Positions 52,507-63,334 of a DNA stretch of 64,000 bases are shown here, piece by piece; position 1 is the stretch's first letter; every line of letters begins with the position of its first letter. The notes beneath the pieces were generated by a model. That model saw nothing but the letters and a program-made list of their open reading frames with translations, searched no databases and was not told the DNA's origin. The DNA comes from Pseudomonas sp. P8_229 (GTDB taxonomy: Bacteria; Pseudomonadota; Gammaproteobacteria; Pseudomonadales; Pseudomonadaceae): the NCBI RefSeq assembly GCF_034008635.1, contig NZ_CP125378.1, positions 400,501 through 464,500 of the forward strand, in the 5' to 3' direction. A program made the position numbers and the translations under genes.

Positions 52507-53751
52507 TCAGTCGACTTTGGACAGGCCGGTCAGCCACTCGCGGCCCTTGAGCATGCCGTTCCAGTAGAACCACGGCAGCAGCGTCGCCTTGAGAAACCAC
52601 GCCGAACGGCGCGGCACGGTCGCATCGAGGGCGAAGGTCGGCAGCAACTTTGCGCCGTAGCCGAACTCGGCGAGGATCACCTTGCCCTTCTCCACCGTCA
52701 GCGGGCACGAACCGTAACCGTCGTACTTCAGTGGCAACGGCTGTTGCTTGCGCAGGGCCAAGAGGTTTTCGGCGACGACAACCACCTGCTTGCGCACGGC
52801 AGCAGCGGTTTTCGCGTTAGTGGTGCCGCAGATGTCACCTACGCCGAACACCTCCGGGTAACGCGGATGCTGCAGGCTGTGCGGATTGACCTCGCACCAG
52901 CCAGCGGCGTCGGCCAGCGGACTTTGCGCGACGAAATCCGGCGAGACTTGCGGCGGCACCACGTGTAGCAAATCGAAGGTTTTCGCTTCACGGGTGACGT
53001 TGCCGTCGGCGTCCTTGACCTCGAACCACGCGGTTTTCGCCGGGCCGTCGACCTTGACCAGATTGCTGTTGAAGGCCAGTTGCGCGTTGTATTTTTCGAT
53101 GTATTTCATCAGTGGCGGTACAAACGTGGCGACGCCGAACAGCGCCGCGCCGGCCAGGTTGAATTCAACCTCGACGTTGTTCAGCACGCCGGTTTTGCGC
53201 CAGTGATCGCACGACAGGTACAACGCCTTCTGCGGCGCGCCGGCGCATTTGATCGGCATCGCCGGCTGAGTGAACAGCGCCTTGCCGCCGCGCAGTTTCT
53301 GCACCTGATCCCAGGTGTATTGCGAATGCTGATAGCTGTAGTTGGAAGTCACGCCGTACTGGCCGAGGCTTTCCTGCAGGCCTTCGATTTTCTCCCAGGC
53401 CAGACGCAGGCCGGGGCAGACGATCAGGTTCTGGTAGGTGACGCGGCGTTGATCGTTGAGCGTGAGTTGGCGGGCATCCGGATCGATAGCGGTTACCGCC
53501 GCTTGAATCCAGGTGGCCTGACGCGGCATCACCTGGCTCATCGGTCGAGCGGTGTCTTTGACGTCGTAGGCGCCACCACCGACCAGCGTCCACGCCGGTT
53601 GGTAGTAGTGCTGGGCGCTCGGCTCGATCACGGTGATTTTCAGAGTGGGATCACGCTTGAGCAGACTGGCGACGAAGCCGATGCCAGCGGTGCCGCCGCC
53701 GATGACCACGATATCTGCACTGATGGATGAGCCCCAGTGTTGATCGTTCAT
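52507..53751 (-). CDS. Sulfide:quinone oxidoreductase-like FAD protein
   Basis: The 414-residue flavoprotein has an N-terminal FAD motif G-G-G-T-A-G-I-G-F, the segment HYYQPAWTLVGGGAYDVKDT and the conserved cysteines of the SQR family in I-V-C-P-G-L, K-C-A-G-A-P-Q and Y-L-S-C-D. It should oxidise H2S to polysulfide or persulfide and pass electrons to quinone. Together with the ArsR repressor, TauE and the persulfide dioxygenase it forms a sulfide detoxification module. Confidence 0.9.
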   Translation of the reverse strand: MNDQHWGSSISADIVVIGGGTAGIGFVASLLKRDPTLKITVIEPSAQHYYQPAWTLVGGGAYDVKDTARPMSQVMPRQATWIQAAVTAIDPDARQLTLNDQRRVTYQNLIVCPGLRLAWEKIEGLQESLGQYGVTSNYSYQHSQYTWDQVQKLRGGKALFTQPAMPIKCAGAPQKALYLSCDHWRKTGVLNNVEVEFNLAGAALFGVATFVPPLMKYIEKYNAQLAFNSNLVKVDGPAKTAWFEVKDADGNVTREAKTFDLLHVVPPQVSPDFVAQSPLADAAGWCEVNPHSLQHPRYPEVFGVGDICGTTNAKTAAAVRKQVVVVAENLLALRKQQPLPLKYDGYGSCPLTVEKGKVILAEFGYGAKLLPTFALDATVPRRSAWFLKATLLPWFYWNGMLKGREWLTGLSKVD

Positions 53752-53804
53752 TGCTTGTTCCTTATTGCTGCACGCAAGTTTTTCCAGCCATCACTCAAAT
53801 CCAT

Positions 53805-53895
53805 TGTAGGAGTGAGCCTGCTCGCGATAGCGGTGGGTCAGCCGACATCTTCATCGACAGATACACCGCTATCGCGAGCAGGCTCACTCCTACAG
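53805..53895. repeat. REPIN
   Basis: Arms TGTAGGAGTGAGCCTGCTCG and CGAGCAGGCTCACTCCTACA, perfectly inverted, lie upstream of the SQR gene and downstream of the ArsR gene. Confidence 0.92.
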
Positions 53896-53916
53896 GGTTA
53901 GTGTGTGAGCTAGCAT

Positions 53917-54258
53917 TTATGGGTGACCCCAGCTCTTGAGCACCGCCCCGCAATACAACCCGGACAGGGTCTTCATCACCTGGATGACTTCAGGACTGGC
54001 CAGGCCGTAAAAAATGTATTTGCCTTCGCGACGGGTCGCCACCAGCCCTTCATCGCGCAGGATGCCCAGTTGCTGGGACAGGGTCGGCTGGCGCACACCA
54101 GTCATTTTTTCCAGCTCGCCGACGTTGCGCTCGCCCTGGGTCAACTGGCACAGGATCAACAGCCGATCCTCGTTGGCCAGCGCCTTGAGCAGCGCGCAGG
54201 CCTTGGAGGCGGACGCCCGCAATTGGGCGACTTCACATTCGGTCAGACTGGATTGCAT
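53917..54258 (-). CDS. ArsR-family repressor, BigR/SqrR-like sulfide sensor
   Basis: The 113-residue winged-helix protein (LLKALANEDRLLILCQLTQG, then VRQPTLSQQLGILRDEGLV) has two cysteines at the BigR/SqrR positions, L-I-L-C-Q and L-Y-C-G, which in that family form a persulfide/disulfide switch that releases DNA. It should repress the sulfide genes until sulfide is present. I used the ATG at 54258, with GAAGG upstream; a GTG at 54264 is too close to it. It is divergent from the dioxygenase gene. Confidence 0.9.
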   Translation of the reverse strand: MQSSLTECEVAQLRASASKACALLKALANEDRLLILCQLTQGERNVGELEKMTGVRQPTLSQQLGILRDEGLVATRREGKYIFYGLASPEVIQVMKTLSGLYCGAVLKSWGHP

Positions 54259-54295
54259 TTGCACGATGCCTTCAACGTCACTTAAGCTGCGAACA

Positions 54296-54311
54296 TTATG
54301 TTTTTACATAA
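54296..54311. promoter_or_regulatory. Candidate operator of the sulfide module (TTATGT-N4-ACATAA)
   Basis: A perfect 6-bp inverted repeat with a TTTT centre lies in the 91-bp gap between the ArsR repressor and the persulfide dioxygenase, where a BigR-like repressor would bind. The binding is inference. Confidence 0.55.
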
Positions 54312-54349
54312 AGTGTTGCAACCCATTTCCCTTGTTCAGGTTCGTGTCC

Positions 54350-55213
54350 ATGCCCGCGCAGATTGAAGCTTTCCTCGACCCCGCCTCCTCGACCTACAGC
54401 TACGTGGTCTATGAAGACGATGGCGGGCAGTGTGCAATCGTTGATCCGGTACTCGACTACGACGGCGCTGCCGGTCGCACCTGCACCGCGCAGGCCGACA
54501 AGATCATCGCGTTTGTGCGTGAACACCGCTTGCAGGTGCAATGGCTGCTGGAAACCCACGCCCACGCCGACCACCTGTCCGCCGCGCCGTACCTGCGCCG
54601 CGAACTGGGCGGCAAGATCGCGATTGGCGAGTCGATCAGCAAAGTGCAGAACGTGTTCAAGGCACTGTTCAATCTGGAACCGGAATTCTGCGTCGACGGC
54701 TCGCAGTTCGATCACCTGTTCGCGCCTAACGAGGCGTTCATGATCGGCAACCTCAAGGCCACCGCCCTGCACGTCCCCGGCCATACGCCGGCAGACATGG
54801 CCTACCTGATCGACGGTGAACAGATTCTGGTTGGCGACACGCTGTTCATGCCCGATGTCGGTACCGCCCGCTGCGACTTTCCCGGCGGCAACGCGCATCA
54901 ACTGTTCAATTCGATCCACAAACTGCTGGCCTTCCCCGCCAGCGTCAGACTCTACGTCTGCCACGACTACCCACCCGAAGGCCGCGCTGCGCACTGCCAG
55001 ACCACCGTCGGCGAGCAGCGCAAAAGCAATATTCATGTGCACGACGGGATTGATGAGGCGGCGTTTGTCGAGATGCGCACCAAACGCGATGCCGGGCTGG
55101 GCATGCCGACACTGTTACTGCCGGCGATTCAGGTGAATGTGCGGGCGGGGAATTTCCCGGCGGCTGAGGACAATGGCGTGGTGTATCTGAAGATCCCGAT
55201 CAATAAGCTTTAA
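54350..55213 (+). CDS. MBL-fold persulfide dioxygenase (Blh-like)
   Basis: The 287-residue metallo-beta-lactamase-fold protein has the metal motif T-H-A-H-A-D-H-L (around residue 67), the later ligands V-P-G-H-T-P and V-G-D-T-L-F-M, and C-H-D-Y, as in ETHE1/Blh persulfide dioxygenases. It oxidises glutathione persulfide to sulfite. It lacks a fused rhodanese domain. It is divergent from the BigR-like repressor and likely induced by sulfide. The ATG at 54350 follows a weak CAGG site. Confidence 0.9.
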   Translation: MPAQIEAFLDPASSTYSYVVYEDDGGQCAIVDPVLDYDGAAGRTCTAQADKIIAFVREHRLQVQWLLETHAHADHLSAAPYLRRELGGKIAIGESISKVQNVFKALFNLEPEFCVDGSQFDHLFAPNEAFMIGNLKATALHVPGHTPADMAYLIDGEQILVGDTLFMPDVGTARCDFPGGNAHQLFNSIHKLLAFPASVRLYVCHDYPPEGRAAHCQTTVGEQRKSNIHVHDGIDEAAFVEMRTKRDAGLGMPTLLLPAIQVNVRAGNFPAAEDNGVVYLKIPINKL

Positions 55214-55217
55214 CGTC

Positions 55218-55402
55218 AAAAGATCGCAGCCTGCGGCAGCTCCTACAGGAGAAATTGATCGTTCCCACGCTCTGCGTGGGAATGCCCCCGGGGACGCTCC
55301 GCGTTCCGCTTCGGGAAGTGACGCAGAGCGTCACGGGCTGCATTACCACGCGGAGCATGGGAACGATCAGCATGTAGGAGCTGCCGAAGGCTGCGATCTT
55401 TT
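55218..55402. repeat. Nested repeat: outer inverted AAAAGATCGCAGCC pair around TTCCCACGC palindromes
   Basis: An outer inverted pair (AAAAGATCGCAGCCTGCGGC at 55218 and its near complement ending at 55402, both containing the GCAGCTCCTAC segment) encloses the TTCCCACGCTCTGCGTGGGAA repeat with its GC-rich stem. The whole block fills the gap between the dioxygenase and bkdR 3' ends. Confidence 0.85.
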
Positions 55403-55407
55403 GATCT

Positions 55408-55896
55408 TCACGTCCCCAACGTCAACCCATTCGCCGGCAACGGCAGCGCCGTCTTGTACCGCACCTGCTTCAACGCAAAACTCGACCGAATGTTCGCCAC
55501 CCCCGGCACCTTGGTCAGAAAGTCCATCATGAACCGCTCCAGCGACTGAATCGTCGGCACCAACACCCGGATCAGATAGTCCGGGTCGCCGGCCATCAGG
55601 TAGCACTCCATCACCTCGGGGCGGTCGGAAATCGCCTCTTCAAAATGCTGCAGTGCCTCCTCGACCTGCTTCTCCAGGCTGACGTGAATGAACACGTTGA
55701 CATGCAGGCCCAGCAGGTCGGCGTCCAGCAGTGTCACCTGCTCACGAATCAGGCCTAATTCCTCCATCGCCTTGACCCGGTTGAAACACGGCGTCGGCGA
55801 CAGATTCACCGAGCGTGCGAGGTCGGCGTTGGTGATGCGCGCATTCTCCTGAAGGCTGTTGAGAATGCCGATGTCGGTACGGTCCAGTTTGCGCAT
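55408..55896 (-). CDS. bkdR: BkdR, Lrp-family activator of the bkd operon
   Basis: The 162-residue Lrp/AsnC protein has an N-terminal HTH ([20 protein letters not shown], then [20 protein letters not shown]) and a RAM ligand domain ([11 protein letters not shown]). In Pseudomonas, BkdR senses branched-chain amino acids and activates the divergent bkdA1 operon. The position, divergent from bkdA1 across 185 bp, matches that arrangement. Confidence 0.95.
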   Translation of the reverse strand: MRKLDRTDIGILNSLQENARITNADLARSVNLSPTPCFNRVKAMEELGLIREQVTLLDADLLGLHVNVFIHVSLEKQVEEALQHFEEAISDRPEVMECYLMAGDPDYLIRVLVPTIQSLERFMMDFLTKVPGVANIRSSFALKQVRYKTALPLPANGLTLGT

Positions 55897-57317
<1,421 letters not shown>

Positions 57318-57318
57318 C

Positions 57319-58377
57319 ATGAACGATCACAACAACAATATTCAGTTGGAAACCGCCATGACCACGACCACCATGACCATGATCCAGGCCCTGCGCTCGG
57401 CCATGGATGTGATGCTTGAGCGTGATGACAACGTCGTCGTGTTCGGTCAGGACGTCGGTTACTTCGGCGGCGTGTTCCGTTGCACCGAAGGCCTGCAGAC
57501 CAAGTACGGCACCTCGCGGGTATTCGACGCGCCGATTTCCGAAAGCGGCATCGTCGGTGTGGCGGTGGGCATGGGTGCATACGGCCTGCGTCCGGTCGCC
57601 GAGATTCAGTTCGCCGACTACGTTTACCCGGCTTCCGACCAGATCATTTCCGAAGCGGCGCGCCTGCGCTATCGCTCGGCCGGCGAGTTCACCGCGCCGA
57701 TGACCCTGCGCATGCCTTGCGGCGGCGGCATTTATGGTGGCCAGACCCACAGTCAGAGCATCGAGGCGATGTTCACTCAGGTCTGCGGCCTGCGTACGGT
57801 CATGCCGTCCAACCCGTATGACGCCAAAGGCCTGCTGATCGCCTCCATCGAGAACGATGATCCGGTGATCTTTCTTGAGCCGAAACGCCTGTACAACGGC
57901 CCGTTCGACGGTCACCACGACCGCCCGGTAACCCCGTGGTCGAAACACCCGCAAGCGCAAGTTCCGGACGGTTACTACACCGTGCCGCTGGACGTTGCCG
58001 CGATCACCCGTCCGGGCAAGGATGTGACCGTGCTGACTTACGGCACCACCGTGTACGTGTCGCAAGTTGCCGCTGAAGAAAGTGGCGTTGACGCCGAAGT
58101 CATCGACCTGCGCAGCCTGTGGCCGCTGGATCTGGAAACCATCGTCAAGTCGGTGAAGAAAACCGGCCGCTGCGTGGTGGTGCACGAAGCCACCCGCACC
58201 TGCGGTTTCGGCGCCGAGCTGGTTTCGCTGGTGCAAGAGCATTGCTTCCATCACCTGGAAGCGCCGATCGAGCGCGTCACCGGTTGGGACACCCCCTACC
58301 CGCACGCGCAAGAGTGGGCGTATTTCCCAGGGCCGTCCCGAGTGGGCGCGGCGTTGAAACGGGTCATGGAGGTCTGA
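57319..58377 (+). CDS. bkdA2: Branched-chain keto acid dehydrogenase E1 beta
   Basis: The beta subunit completes the E1 active site. The 352-residue protein has the family segments MIQALRSAMDVMLERDDNVV, VFGQDVGYFGGVFRCTEGL, FDAPISESGIVGVAVGMG, the central DPVIFLEPKRLYN, and the C-terminal transketolase fold. The ATG at 57319 follows the bkdA1 stop directly; later in-frame ATGs (57358 onward) could give a shorter form. Part of the bkd operon. Confidence 0.96.
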   Translation: MNDHNNNIQLETAMTTTTMTMIQALRSAMDVMLERDDNVVVFGQDVGYFGGVFRCTEGLQTKYGTSRVFDAPISESGIVGVAVGMGAYGLRPVAEIQFADYVYPASDQIISEAARLRYRSAGEFTAPMTLRMPCGGGIYGGQTHSQSIEAMFTQVCGLRTVMPSNPYDAKGLLIASIENDDPVIFLEPKRLYNGPFDGHHDRPVTPWSKHPQAQVPDGYYTVPLDVAAITRPGKDVTVLTYGTTVYVSQVAAEESGVDAEVIDLRSLWPLDLETIVKSVKKTGRCVVVHEATRTCGFGAELVSLVQEHCFHHLEAPIERVTGWDTPYPHAQEWAYFPGPSRVGAALKRVMEV

Positions 58378-59652
58378 ATGGGCACGCACGTTATCAAGAT
58401 GCCGGACATCGGCGAAGGCATCGCAGAAGTAGAACTGTCGCAGTGGCACGTCAAGGTCGGCGACCTGGTGGTTGAAGACCAGGTGCTGGCGGACGTGATG
58501 ACCGACAAGGCAATGGTCGATATTCCATCGCCGGTGCACGGAAAGGTCATTGCGCTCGGCGGTCAGCCGGGTGAAGTGATGGCGGTCGGCAGTGTGCTGA
58601 TCAGCATCGAGGTTGAAGGGGCCGGTAACTTGAAAGAGTCCACCGCGCCAGCACCTGTTAAAGAGGCGCCGGTTGCGCCGAAAGCTGCAACGGTGGTCGA
58701 GAGCAAACCTGCTGCCGCTGCTGCACCGCGCCCGGCTGCTGTCTGCCAAGGCCCGATGGTTGCCCGTGAAGCCGATGAACGTCCGCTGGCCTCGCCGGCC
58801 GTGCGCAAACATGCGCTGGATCTGGGCATTCAATTGCGCCTGGTACGCGGTTCCGGCCCGGCCGGTCGTGTATTGCACGAAGACCTGGAAGCCTATCTGG
58901 CGCAAGGTCAGTCAAACGCCTCGGCACCCGTGGCTGCCGCTTACGCCCAGCGTAACGGTGAAGAACAGATTCAAGTGATCGGCATGCGCCGCAAGATCGC
59001 CCAGCGCATGCAGGACGCCACCCAGCGTGCCGCGCACTTCAGCTACGTCGAAGAAATCGACGTCACCGCAATTGAAGAACTGCGCGCGCATCTGAACGAA
59101 AAACACGGCGCCAGCCGGGGCAAGTTAACCTTGCTGCCGTTCCTCGTTCGCGCACTGGTCGTGGCCCTGCGCGACTTCCCGCAGATGAACGCCCGTTACG
59201 ATGACGAAGCCCAGGTCATCACCCGCCTCGGCGCGGTGCATGTCGGTGTCGCCACGCAAAGCGATGTCGGCCTGATGGTGCCGGTGGTGCGTCACGCCGA
59301 GGCGCGCAGCCTGTGGGACAGCGCCGCGCAAATCTCGCGTTTGGCTAACGCCGCACGCAATGGCAAGGCCAGCCGCGACGAATTGTCCGGCTCGACCATC
59401 ACCCTGACCAGCCTCGGTGCGTTGGGCGGCATCGTCAGCACCCCGGTGCTGAACCTGCCGGAAGTGGCAATCGTCGGCGTCAACAAAATCGTCGAACGGC
59501 CAATGGTCGTCAAAGGCCAGGTGGTGATCCGCAAGATGATGAACCTCTCCAGCTCCTTCGATCACCGCGTGGTCGACGGCATGGACGCGGCGCTCTTCAT
59601 CCAGGCCATTCGTGGCTTGCTCGAACAACCCGCGACCCTGTTTGTGGAGTGA
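58378..59652 (+). CDS. bkdB: Branched-chain keto acid dehydrogenase E2 (lipoyl transacylase)
   Basis: The E2 core transfers the acyl group to CoA. The 424-residue protein has an N-terminal lipoyl domain with the modified lysine K44 (in M-T-D-K-A-M), an alanine/proline linker, a peripheral-subunit-binding domain ([19 protein letters not shown]) and a C-terminal catalytic domain with D-H-R-V-V-D-G-M. It starts with ATG right after the bkdA2 stop. Confidence 0.97.
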   Translation: MGTHVIKMPDIGEGIAEVELSQWHVKVGDLVVEDQVLADVMTDKAMVDIPSPVHGKVIALGGQPGEVMAVGSVLISIEVEGAGNLKESTAPAPVKEAPVAPKAATVVESKPAAAAAPRPAAVCQGPMVAREADERPLASPAVRKHALDLGIQLRLVRGSGPAGRVLHEDLEAYLAQGQSNASAPVAAAYAQRNGEEQIQVIGMRRKIAQRMQDATQRAAHFSYVEEIDVTAIEELRAHLNEKHGASRGKLTLLPFLVRALVVALRDFPQMNARYDDEAQVITRLGAVHVGVATQSDVGLMVPVVRHAEARSLWDSAAQISRLANAARNGKASRDELSGSTITLTSLGALGGIVSTPVLNLPEVAIVGVNKIVERPMVVKGQVVIRKMMNLSSSFDHRVVDGMDAALFIQAIRGLLEQPATLFVE

Positions 59653-59656
59653 TGCA

Positions 59657-61030
59657 ATGCAGATTTTGAACACCACGCTGCTGGTCATTGGCGGCGGCCC
59701 CGGCGGTTACGTCACGGCGATTCGCGCCGGGCAACTGGGCATTTCGACGATCCTGGTCGAAGGCCAATCACTGGGCGGTACATGCCTGAACATCGGTTGC
59801 ATCCCGTCCAAAGCACTGATTCACGTGGCCGAGCAGTTCCACCAGACCCAACACCACAGCCAGCATTCGGCGCTGGGCATCAGCGTTGCGGCGCCGACCC
59901 TCGACATCACTAAAAGCGTCGAGTGGAAGGACGGCATTGTTGATCGCCTGACCACCGGCGTCGCGGCGCTGCTGAAAAAGAACAAGGTCCAGGTCATTAA
60001 TGGCTGGGCCAAGGTCATCGACGGCAAAACCGTTGACGTCGGCGACACGCGGATCCAGTGCGAGCACTTGGTGCTCGCGACCGGTTCGACCAGCGTCAAT
60101 CTGCCGATCCTGCCAATTGGCGGGCCGATCATCTCCTCTACCGAAGCGCTTGTGCCGAAATCCGTGCCAAAACGGCTGGTGGTGGTGGGCGGTGGTTACA
60201 TCGGTCTGGAGCTGGGCATTGCTTATCGCAAGCTCGGCGCCGAGGTCAGCGTGGTCGAGGCGCAGGATCGCATCCTGCCGGCGTACGACGCCGAACTGAC
60301 GCAACCGGTGCATGACGCGTTGAAGCAACTGGGCGTGAAGCTCTATCTCAAGCACAGCGTGCTGGGTTTCGACGGCACCTTGCAGGTGCGCGGTCCAGAA
60401 GGCGAAACCCTGAATCTGCAAACCGATCAGGTGCTGGTGGCGGTCGGGCGCAAGCCGAACACTCAGGGCTGGAACCTTGAAGCGCTGAACCTGGACATGA
60501 ACGGTTCGGCGATCAAGATCGACAGCCGCTGCCAGACCAGCATGCGCAACGTCTACGCCATCGGCGACCTGAGCGGCGAACCGATGCTCGCGCACCGCGC
60601 CATGGCCCAGGGCGAAATGGTTGCCGAGCTGATCAGCGGCAAGCACCGTGAATTCAACCCGACCGCCATCGCCGCCGTGTGCTTCACCGATCCGGAACTG
60701 GTGGTGGTCGGCCAGACCCCGGACGAGGCCAAGGCTGCCGGTCTGGACTGCATCGTGTCGAGCTTCCCGTTCGCCGCCAACGGCCGGGCGATGACCCTGG
60801 AGTCGAAAAGCGGCTTCGTGCGGGTGGTCGCGCGTCGCGACAATCATGTGATTGTCGGCTGGCAGGCGGTCGGCGCAGGTGTTTCGGAGTTGTCGACCGC
60901 GTTCGCGCAAAGCCTGGAAATGGGCGCGCGGCTGGAAGACATCGGCGGCACCATTCATGCGCACCCGACACTGGGTGAAGCGGTGCAGGAAGCGGCGTTG
61001 CGTGCCCTCGGGCATGCGCTGCACCTGTAG
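59657..61030 (+). CDS. lpdV: Dihydrolipoamide dehydrogenase E3 (LPD-Val)
   Basis: E3 reoxidises the lipoyl groups of BkdB using FAD and NAD. The 457-residue protein has the FAD motif I-G-G-G-P-G-G-Y, the redox-active disulfide [13 protein letters not shown], an NAD motif [12 protein letters not shown] and the C-terminal H-A-H-P-T-L-G-E. The ATG at 59657 lies four bases after the bkdB stop; an in-frame start at 59612 is inside bkdB. Last gene of the bkd operon. Confidence 0.97.
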   Translation: MQILNTTLLVIGGGPGGYVTAIRAGQLGISTILVEGQSLGGTCLNIGCIPSKALIHVAEQFHQTQHHSQHSALGISVAAPTLDITKSVEWKDGIVDRLTTGVAALLKKNKVQVINGWAKVIDGKTVDVGDTRIQCEHLVLATGSTSVNLPILPIGGPIISSTEALVPKSVPKRLVVVGGGYIGLELGIAYRKLGAEVSVVEAQDRILPAYDAELTQPVHDALKQLGVKLYLKHSVLGFDGTLQVRGPEGETLNLQTDQVLVAVGRKPNTQGWNLEALNLDMNGSAIKIDSRCQTSMRNVYAIGDLSGEPMLAHRAMAQGEMVAELISGKHREFNPTAIAAVCFTDPELVVVGQTPDEAKAAGLDCIVSSFPFAANGRAMTLESKSGFVRVVARRDNHVIVGWQAVGAGVSELSTAFAQSLEMGARLEDIGGTIHAHPTLGEAVQEAALRALGHALHL

Positions 61031-61036
61031 CGGCGT

Positions 61037-61162
61037 TGATCGTTCCCACGCTCTGCGTGGGAATGCAGCCGGGGACGCTCTGAGTCCCAAAAGCCGAACG
61101 CGGAGCGTCCGATGAGGCATTCCCACGCAGAGCGTAGGAACGATCAAGCATGGGAACGATCA
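61037..61162. repeat. TTCCCACGC palindrome repeat (two inverted units)
   Basis: Two copies of the TTCCCACGCTCTGCGTGGGAA palindrome bracket a GGACGCTCTGAGTCC stem, with an extra GGGAACGATCAG tail. It separates lpdV from ilvE. The remaining gap to 61276 holds the ilvE promoter region; no other feature is recognised. Confidence 0.88.
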
Positions 61163-61276
61163 GTGGAGCGAATTCCGGCTGCGAAACCGCTCAAGAATGA
61201 AGTATTGTTGTGCCCATCCAAAAAAACGTCAGAAGCCTTGAACCGTTTCGACGGTTGTTCAGTGATAGAGGGTGTC

Positions 61277-62296
61277 ATGGGTAACGAAAGCATCAATTGG
61301 GACAAGCTGGGTTTTGACTACATCAAGACCGACAAACGCTATCTGTCGTACTTTCGCAATGGCGAGTGGGACAAAGGCACCCTGACCGAAGACAATGTGC
61401 TGCACATCAGCGAAGGCTCGACTGCCCTTCACTATGGCCAGCAATGCTTCGAAGGCATGAAGGCCTATCGTTGCAAAGACGGCTCGATCAACCTGTTCCG
61501 CCCGGACCAGAACGCCCTGCGCATGCAACGCAGTTGCGCGCGTCTGCTGATGCCGACGGTCGACACCGAGCAGTTCATCGAAGCCTGCAAAGCCGTGGTT
61601 CGCGCCAACGAGCGTTTCATCCCGCCGTACGGCACCGGTGGCGCCCTGTACCTGCGTCCGTTCGTGATCGGCGTGGGTGACAACATCGGCGTGCGCACGG
61701 CACCCGAGTTCATCTTCTCGATCTTCTGCATCCCGGTTGGCGCCTACTTCAAGGGCGGCCTGACCCCGCACAACTTCCAGATCTCCAGCTATGACCGTGC
61801 GGCCCCACAAGGCACCGGCGCGGCCAAGGTCGGCGGCAACTACGCAGCCAGCCTGATGCCTGGCTCGAAAGCGAAAAAAGCCAACTTTGCCGACGCGATC
61901 TACCTGGACCCGATGACCCACACCAAGATCGAGGAAGTCGGTTCGGCCAACTTCTTCGGGATCACCCACGACAACAAGTTCATCACCCCGAACTCGCCGT
62001 CGGTGCTGCCAGGTATCACCCGCCTGTCGCTGATCGAACTGGCCAAGACCCGTCTGGGCCTGGAAGTGGTTGAAGGCGACGTGCTGATCGACAAGCTGTC
62101 GGACTTCAAGGAAGCCGGTGCTTGCGGTACCGCTGCAGTGATCACCCCGATCGGCGGCATCAGCTACAACGACCACCTGCACGTGTTCCACAGCGAAACC
62201 GAAGTCGGCCCGGTCACCCAGAAACTCTACAAAGAGCTGACCGGCGTGCAGACCGGCGACATCGAAGCGCCAGCGGGCTGGATCATCAAGGTTTGA
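61277..62296 (+). CDS. ilvE: Branched-chain amino acid aminotransferase
   Basis: A PLP enzyme that interconverts branched-chain amino acids and their 2-keto acids. The 339-residue fold-type IV aminotransferase has SEGSTALHYGQQCFEGMKAY, the PLP lysine in A-A-K-V-G-G-N-Y and the GNY/KEAGACGTAAVITPIG region, with the length of the long (eukaryote-like) branch. The ATG at 61277 follows AGAGGGTG; an upstream in-frame start at 61112 lies in the repeat and is rejected. Supplies substrates to the adjacent bkd enzymes. Confidence 0.95.
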   Translation: MGNESINWDKLGFDYIKTDKRYLSYFRNGEWDKGTLTEDNVLHISEGSTALHYGQQCFEGMKAYRCKDGSINLFRPDQNALRMQRSCARLLMPTVDTEQFIEACKAVVRANERFIPPYGTGGALYLRPFVIGVGDNIGVRTAPEFIFSIFCIPVGAYFKGGLTPHNFQISSYDRAAPQGTGAAKVGGNYAASLMPGSKAKKANFADAIYLDPMTHTKIEEVGSANFFGITHDNKFITPNSPSVLPGITRLSLIELAKTRLGLEVVEGDVLIDKLSDFKEAGACGTAAVITPIGGISYNDHLHVFHSETEVGPVTQKLYKELTGVQTGDIEAPAGWIIKV

Positions 62297-62317
62297 TCTG
62301 ACGGCTGCTGATGCACA

Positions 62318-62351
62318 AAAGCCCCCATCGAGTGATCGATGGGGGCTTTTT
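62318..62351. terminator. Bidirectional rho-independent terminator
   Basis: A perfect 11-bp stem (GCCCCCATCGA and TCGATGGGGGC, 62321-62331 and 62336-62346) with a GTGA loop, followed by TTTTT on the plus strand and preceded by AAAA, so it can end both ilvE and the convergent LysR transcript. Confidence 0.95.
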
Positions 62352-63229
62352 CATGGGCGCTGGTTGTGTAACCACTCAATGAACACGTTGGTGTGCGCCG
62401 ACGCTTGCGGTGCAATGCCGTAGTAATAACGAGGCAGTGGCATGCGCAAGTCCGGCAACGGGCAGACCAGCCGACCGCTCGACAAATGCGTGCCCAGCAA
62501 CGTGGTCGGACACAGCGCGAGACCCTCGCCCTCCACAGCAGCCTCAAGTACCCGGTGCATGTAATCAAACTGGCGGATAACCTGCGTGCAGCTCTGGCCT
62601 TGCCCGAAGTGCATGGCCCAGTGATGCCAGTCTTCGCGCCGCGCCCTGACGGTCAGCAAGATATGAGCACTGAGACCTGCGAGGTTTGCCAACGGCAGTC
62701 GCTCAATCAATGCCGGCGCCGCGACCAGCACCAACTCGTCTTCGAACAATGCCTGCGCCTCAAGCGACGGCGCCCAGTCGTCGCGGCCACGACGGATGAC
62801 AATGTCGAAATCATCCCGTGCCGGATCGGGGGACTGGGTCTGAGTGATCACCTGCGGCTCGATATGCGGATGCTGCGCCGTGAAGTCCGCCAATCGAGGC
62901 GTGAGCCATAACAGGGCGAAGGACGGCCGGACATTGATCTTGACCATCGGCCGCGCCGCCTGCTGTTTCAACTCGGCAGCGGCGTCGGCAATCTGCGCCA
63001 GACCCGCACTGACTTGCTGATAAAAACGCTGGCCGGCCGGTGTCAACAGCGATTGCCGAACACGCCGTTCAAACAGCAAGACGCCCAGGTGCTCTTCAAG
63101 CAGTTTGACGTGGCGGCTGACTGCACTGTGGCTGACATGCAGTTCTTCGGCCGCCAGACTGAAGCTCTGATGGCGGGCAGCTACAGCAAAAGCGCGAACC
63201 GCATTGAGCGGGGGAAGTTGATTTTTCAT
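62351..63229 (-). CDS. LysR-family regulator (GcvA-like)
   Basis: The 292-residue protein has a LysR HTH (LNAVRAFAVAARHQSFSLAA, then VSHSAVSRHVKLLEEHLGV) and an effector-binding domain. It is divergent from a LysE-type exporter with a 105-bp gap, so it probably controls that gene, perhaps in response to an amino acid (inference). Its stop codon overlaps the T-tract of the ilvE terminator. Confidence 0.93.
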   Translation of the reverse strand: MKNQLPPLNAVRAFAVAARHQSFSLAAEELHVSHSAVSRHVKLLEEHLGVLLFERRVRQSLLTPAGQRFYQQVSAGLAQIADAAAELKQQAARPMVKINVRPSFALLWLTPRLADFTAQHPHIEPQVITQTQSPDPARDDFDIVIRRGRDDWAPSLEAQALFEDELVLVAAPALIERLPLANLAGLSAHILLTVRARREDWHHWAMHFGQGQSCTQVIRQFDYMHRVLEAAVEGEGLALCPTTLLGTHLSSGRLVCPLPDLRMPLPRYYYGIAPQASAHTNVFIEWLHNQRP

Positions 63230-63334
63230 GCGTCTAATTTAGTCACATGTGCGCTGCATTTAAAGCGTTTGTCAGCGCTTTGTCGCCACGCCAATCTGCC
63301 TGCACGCAGACACGCGATTCGACGGAGCAACACC

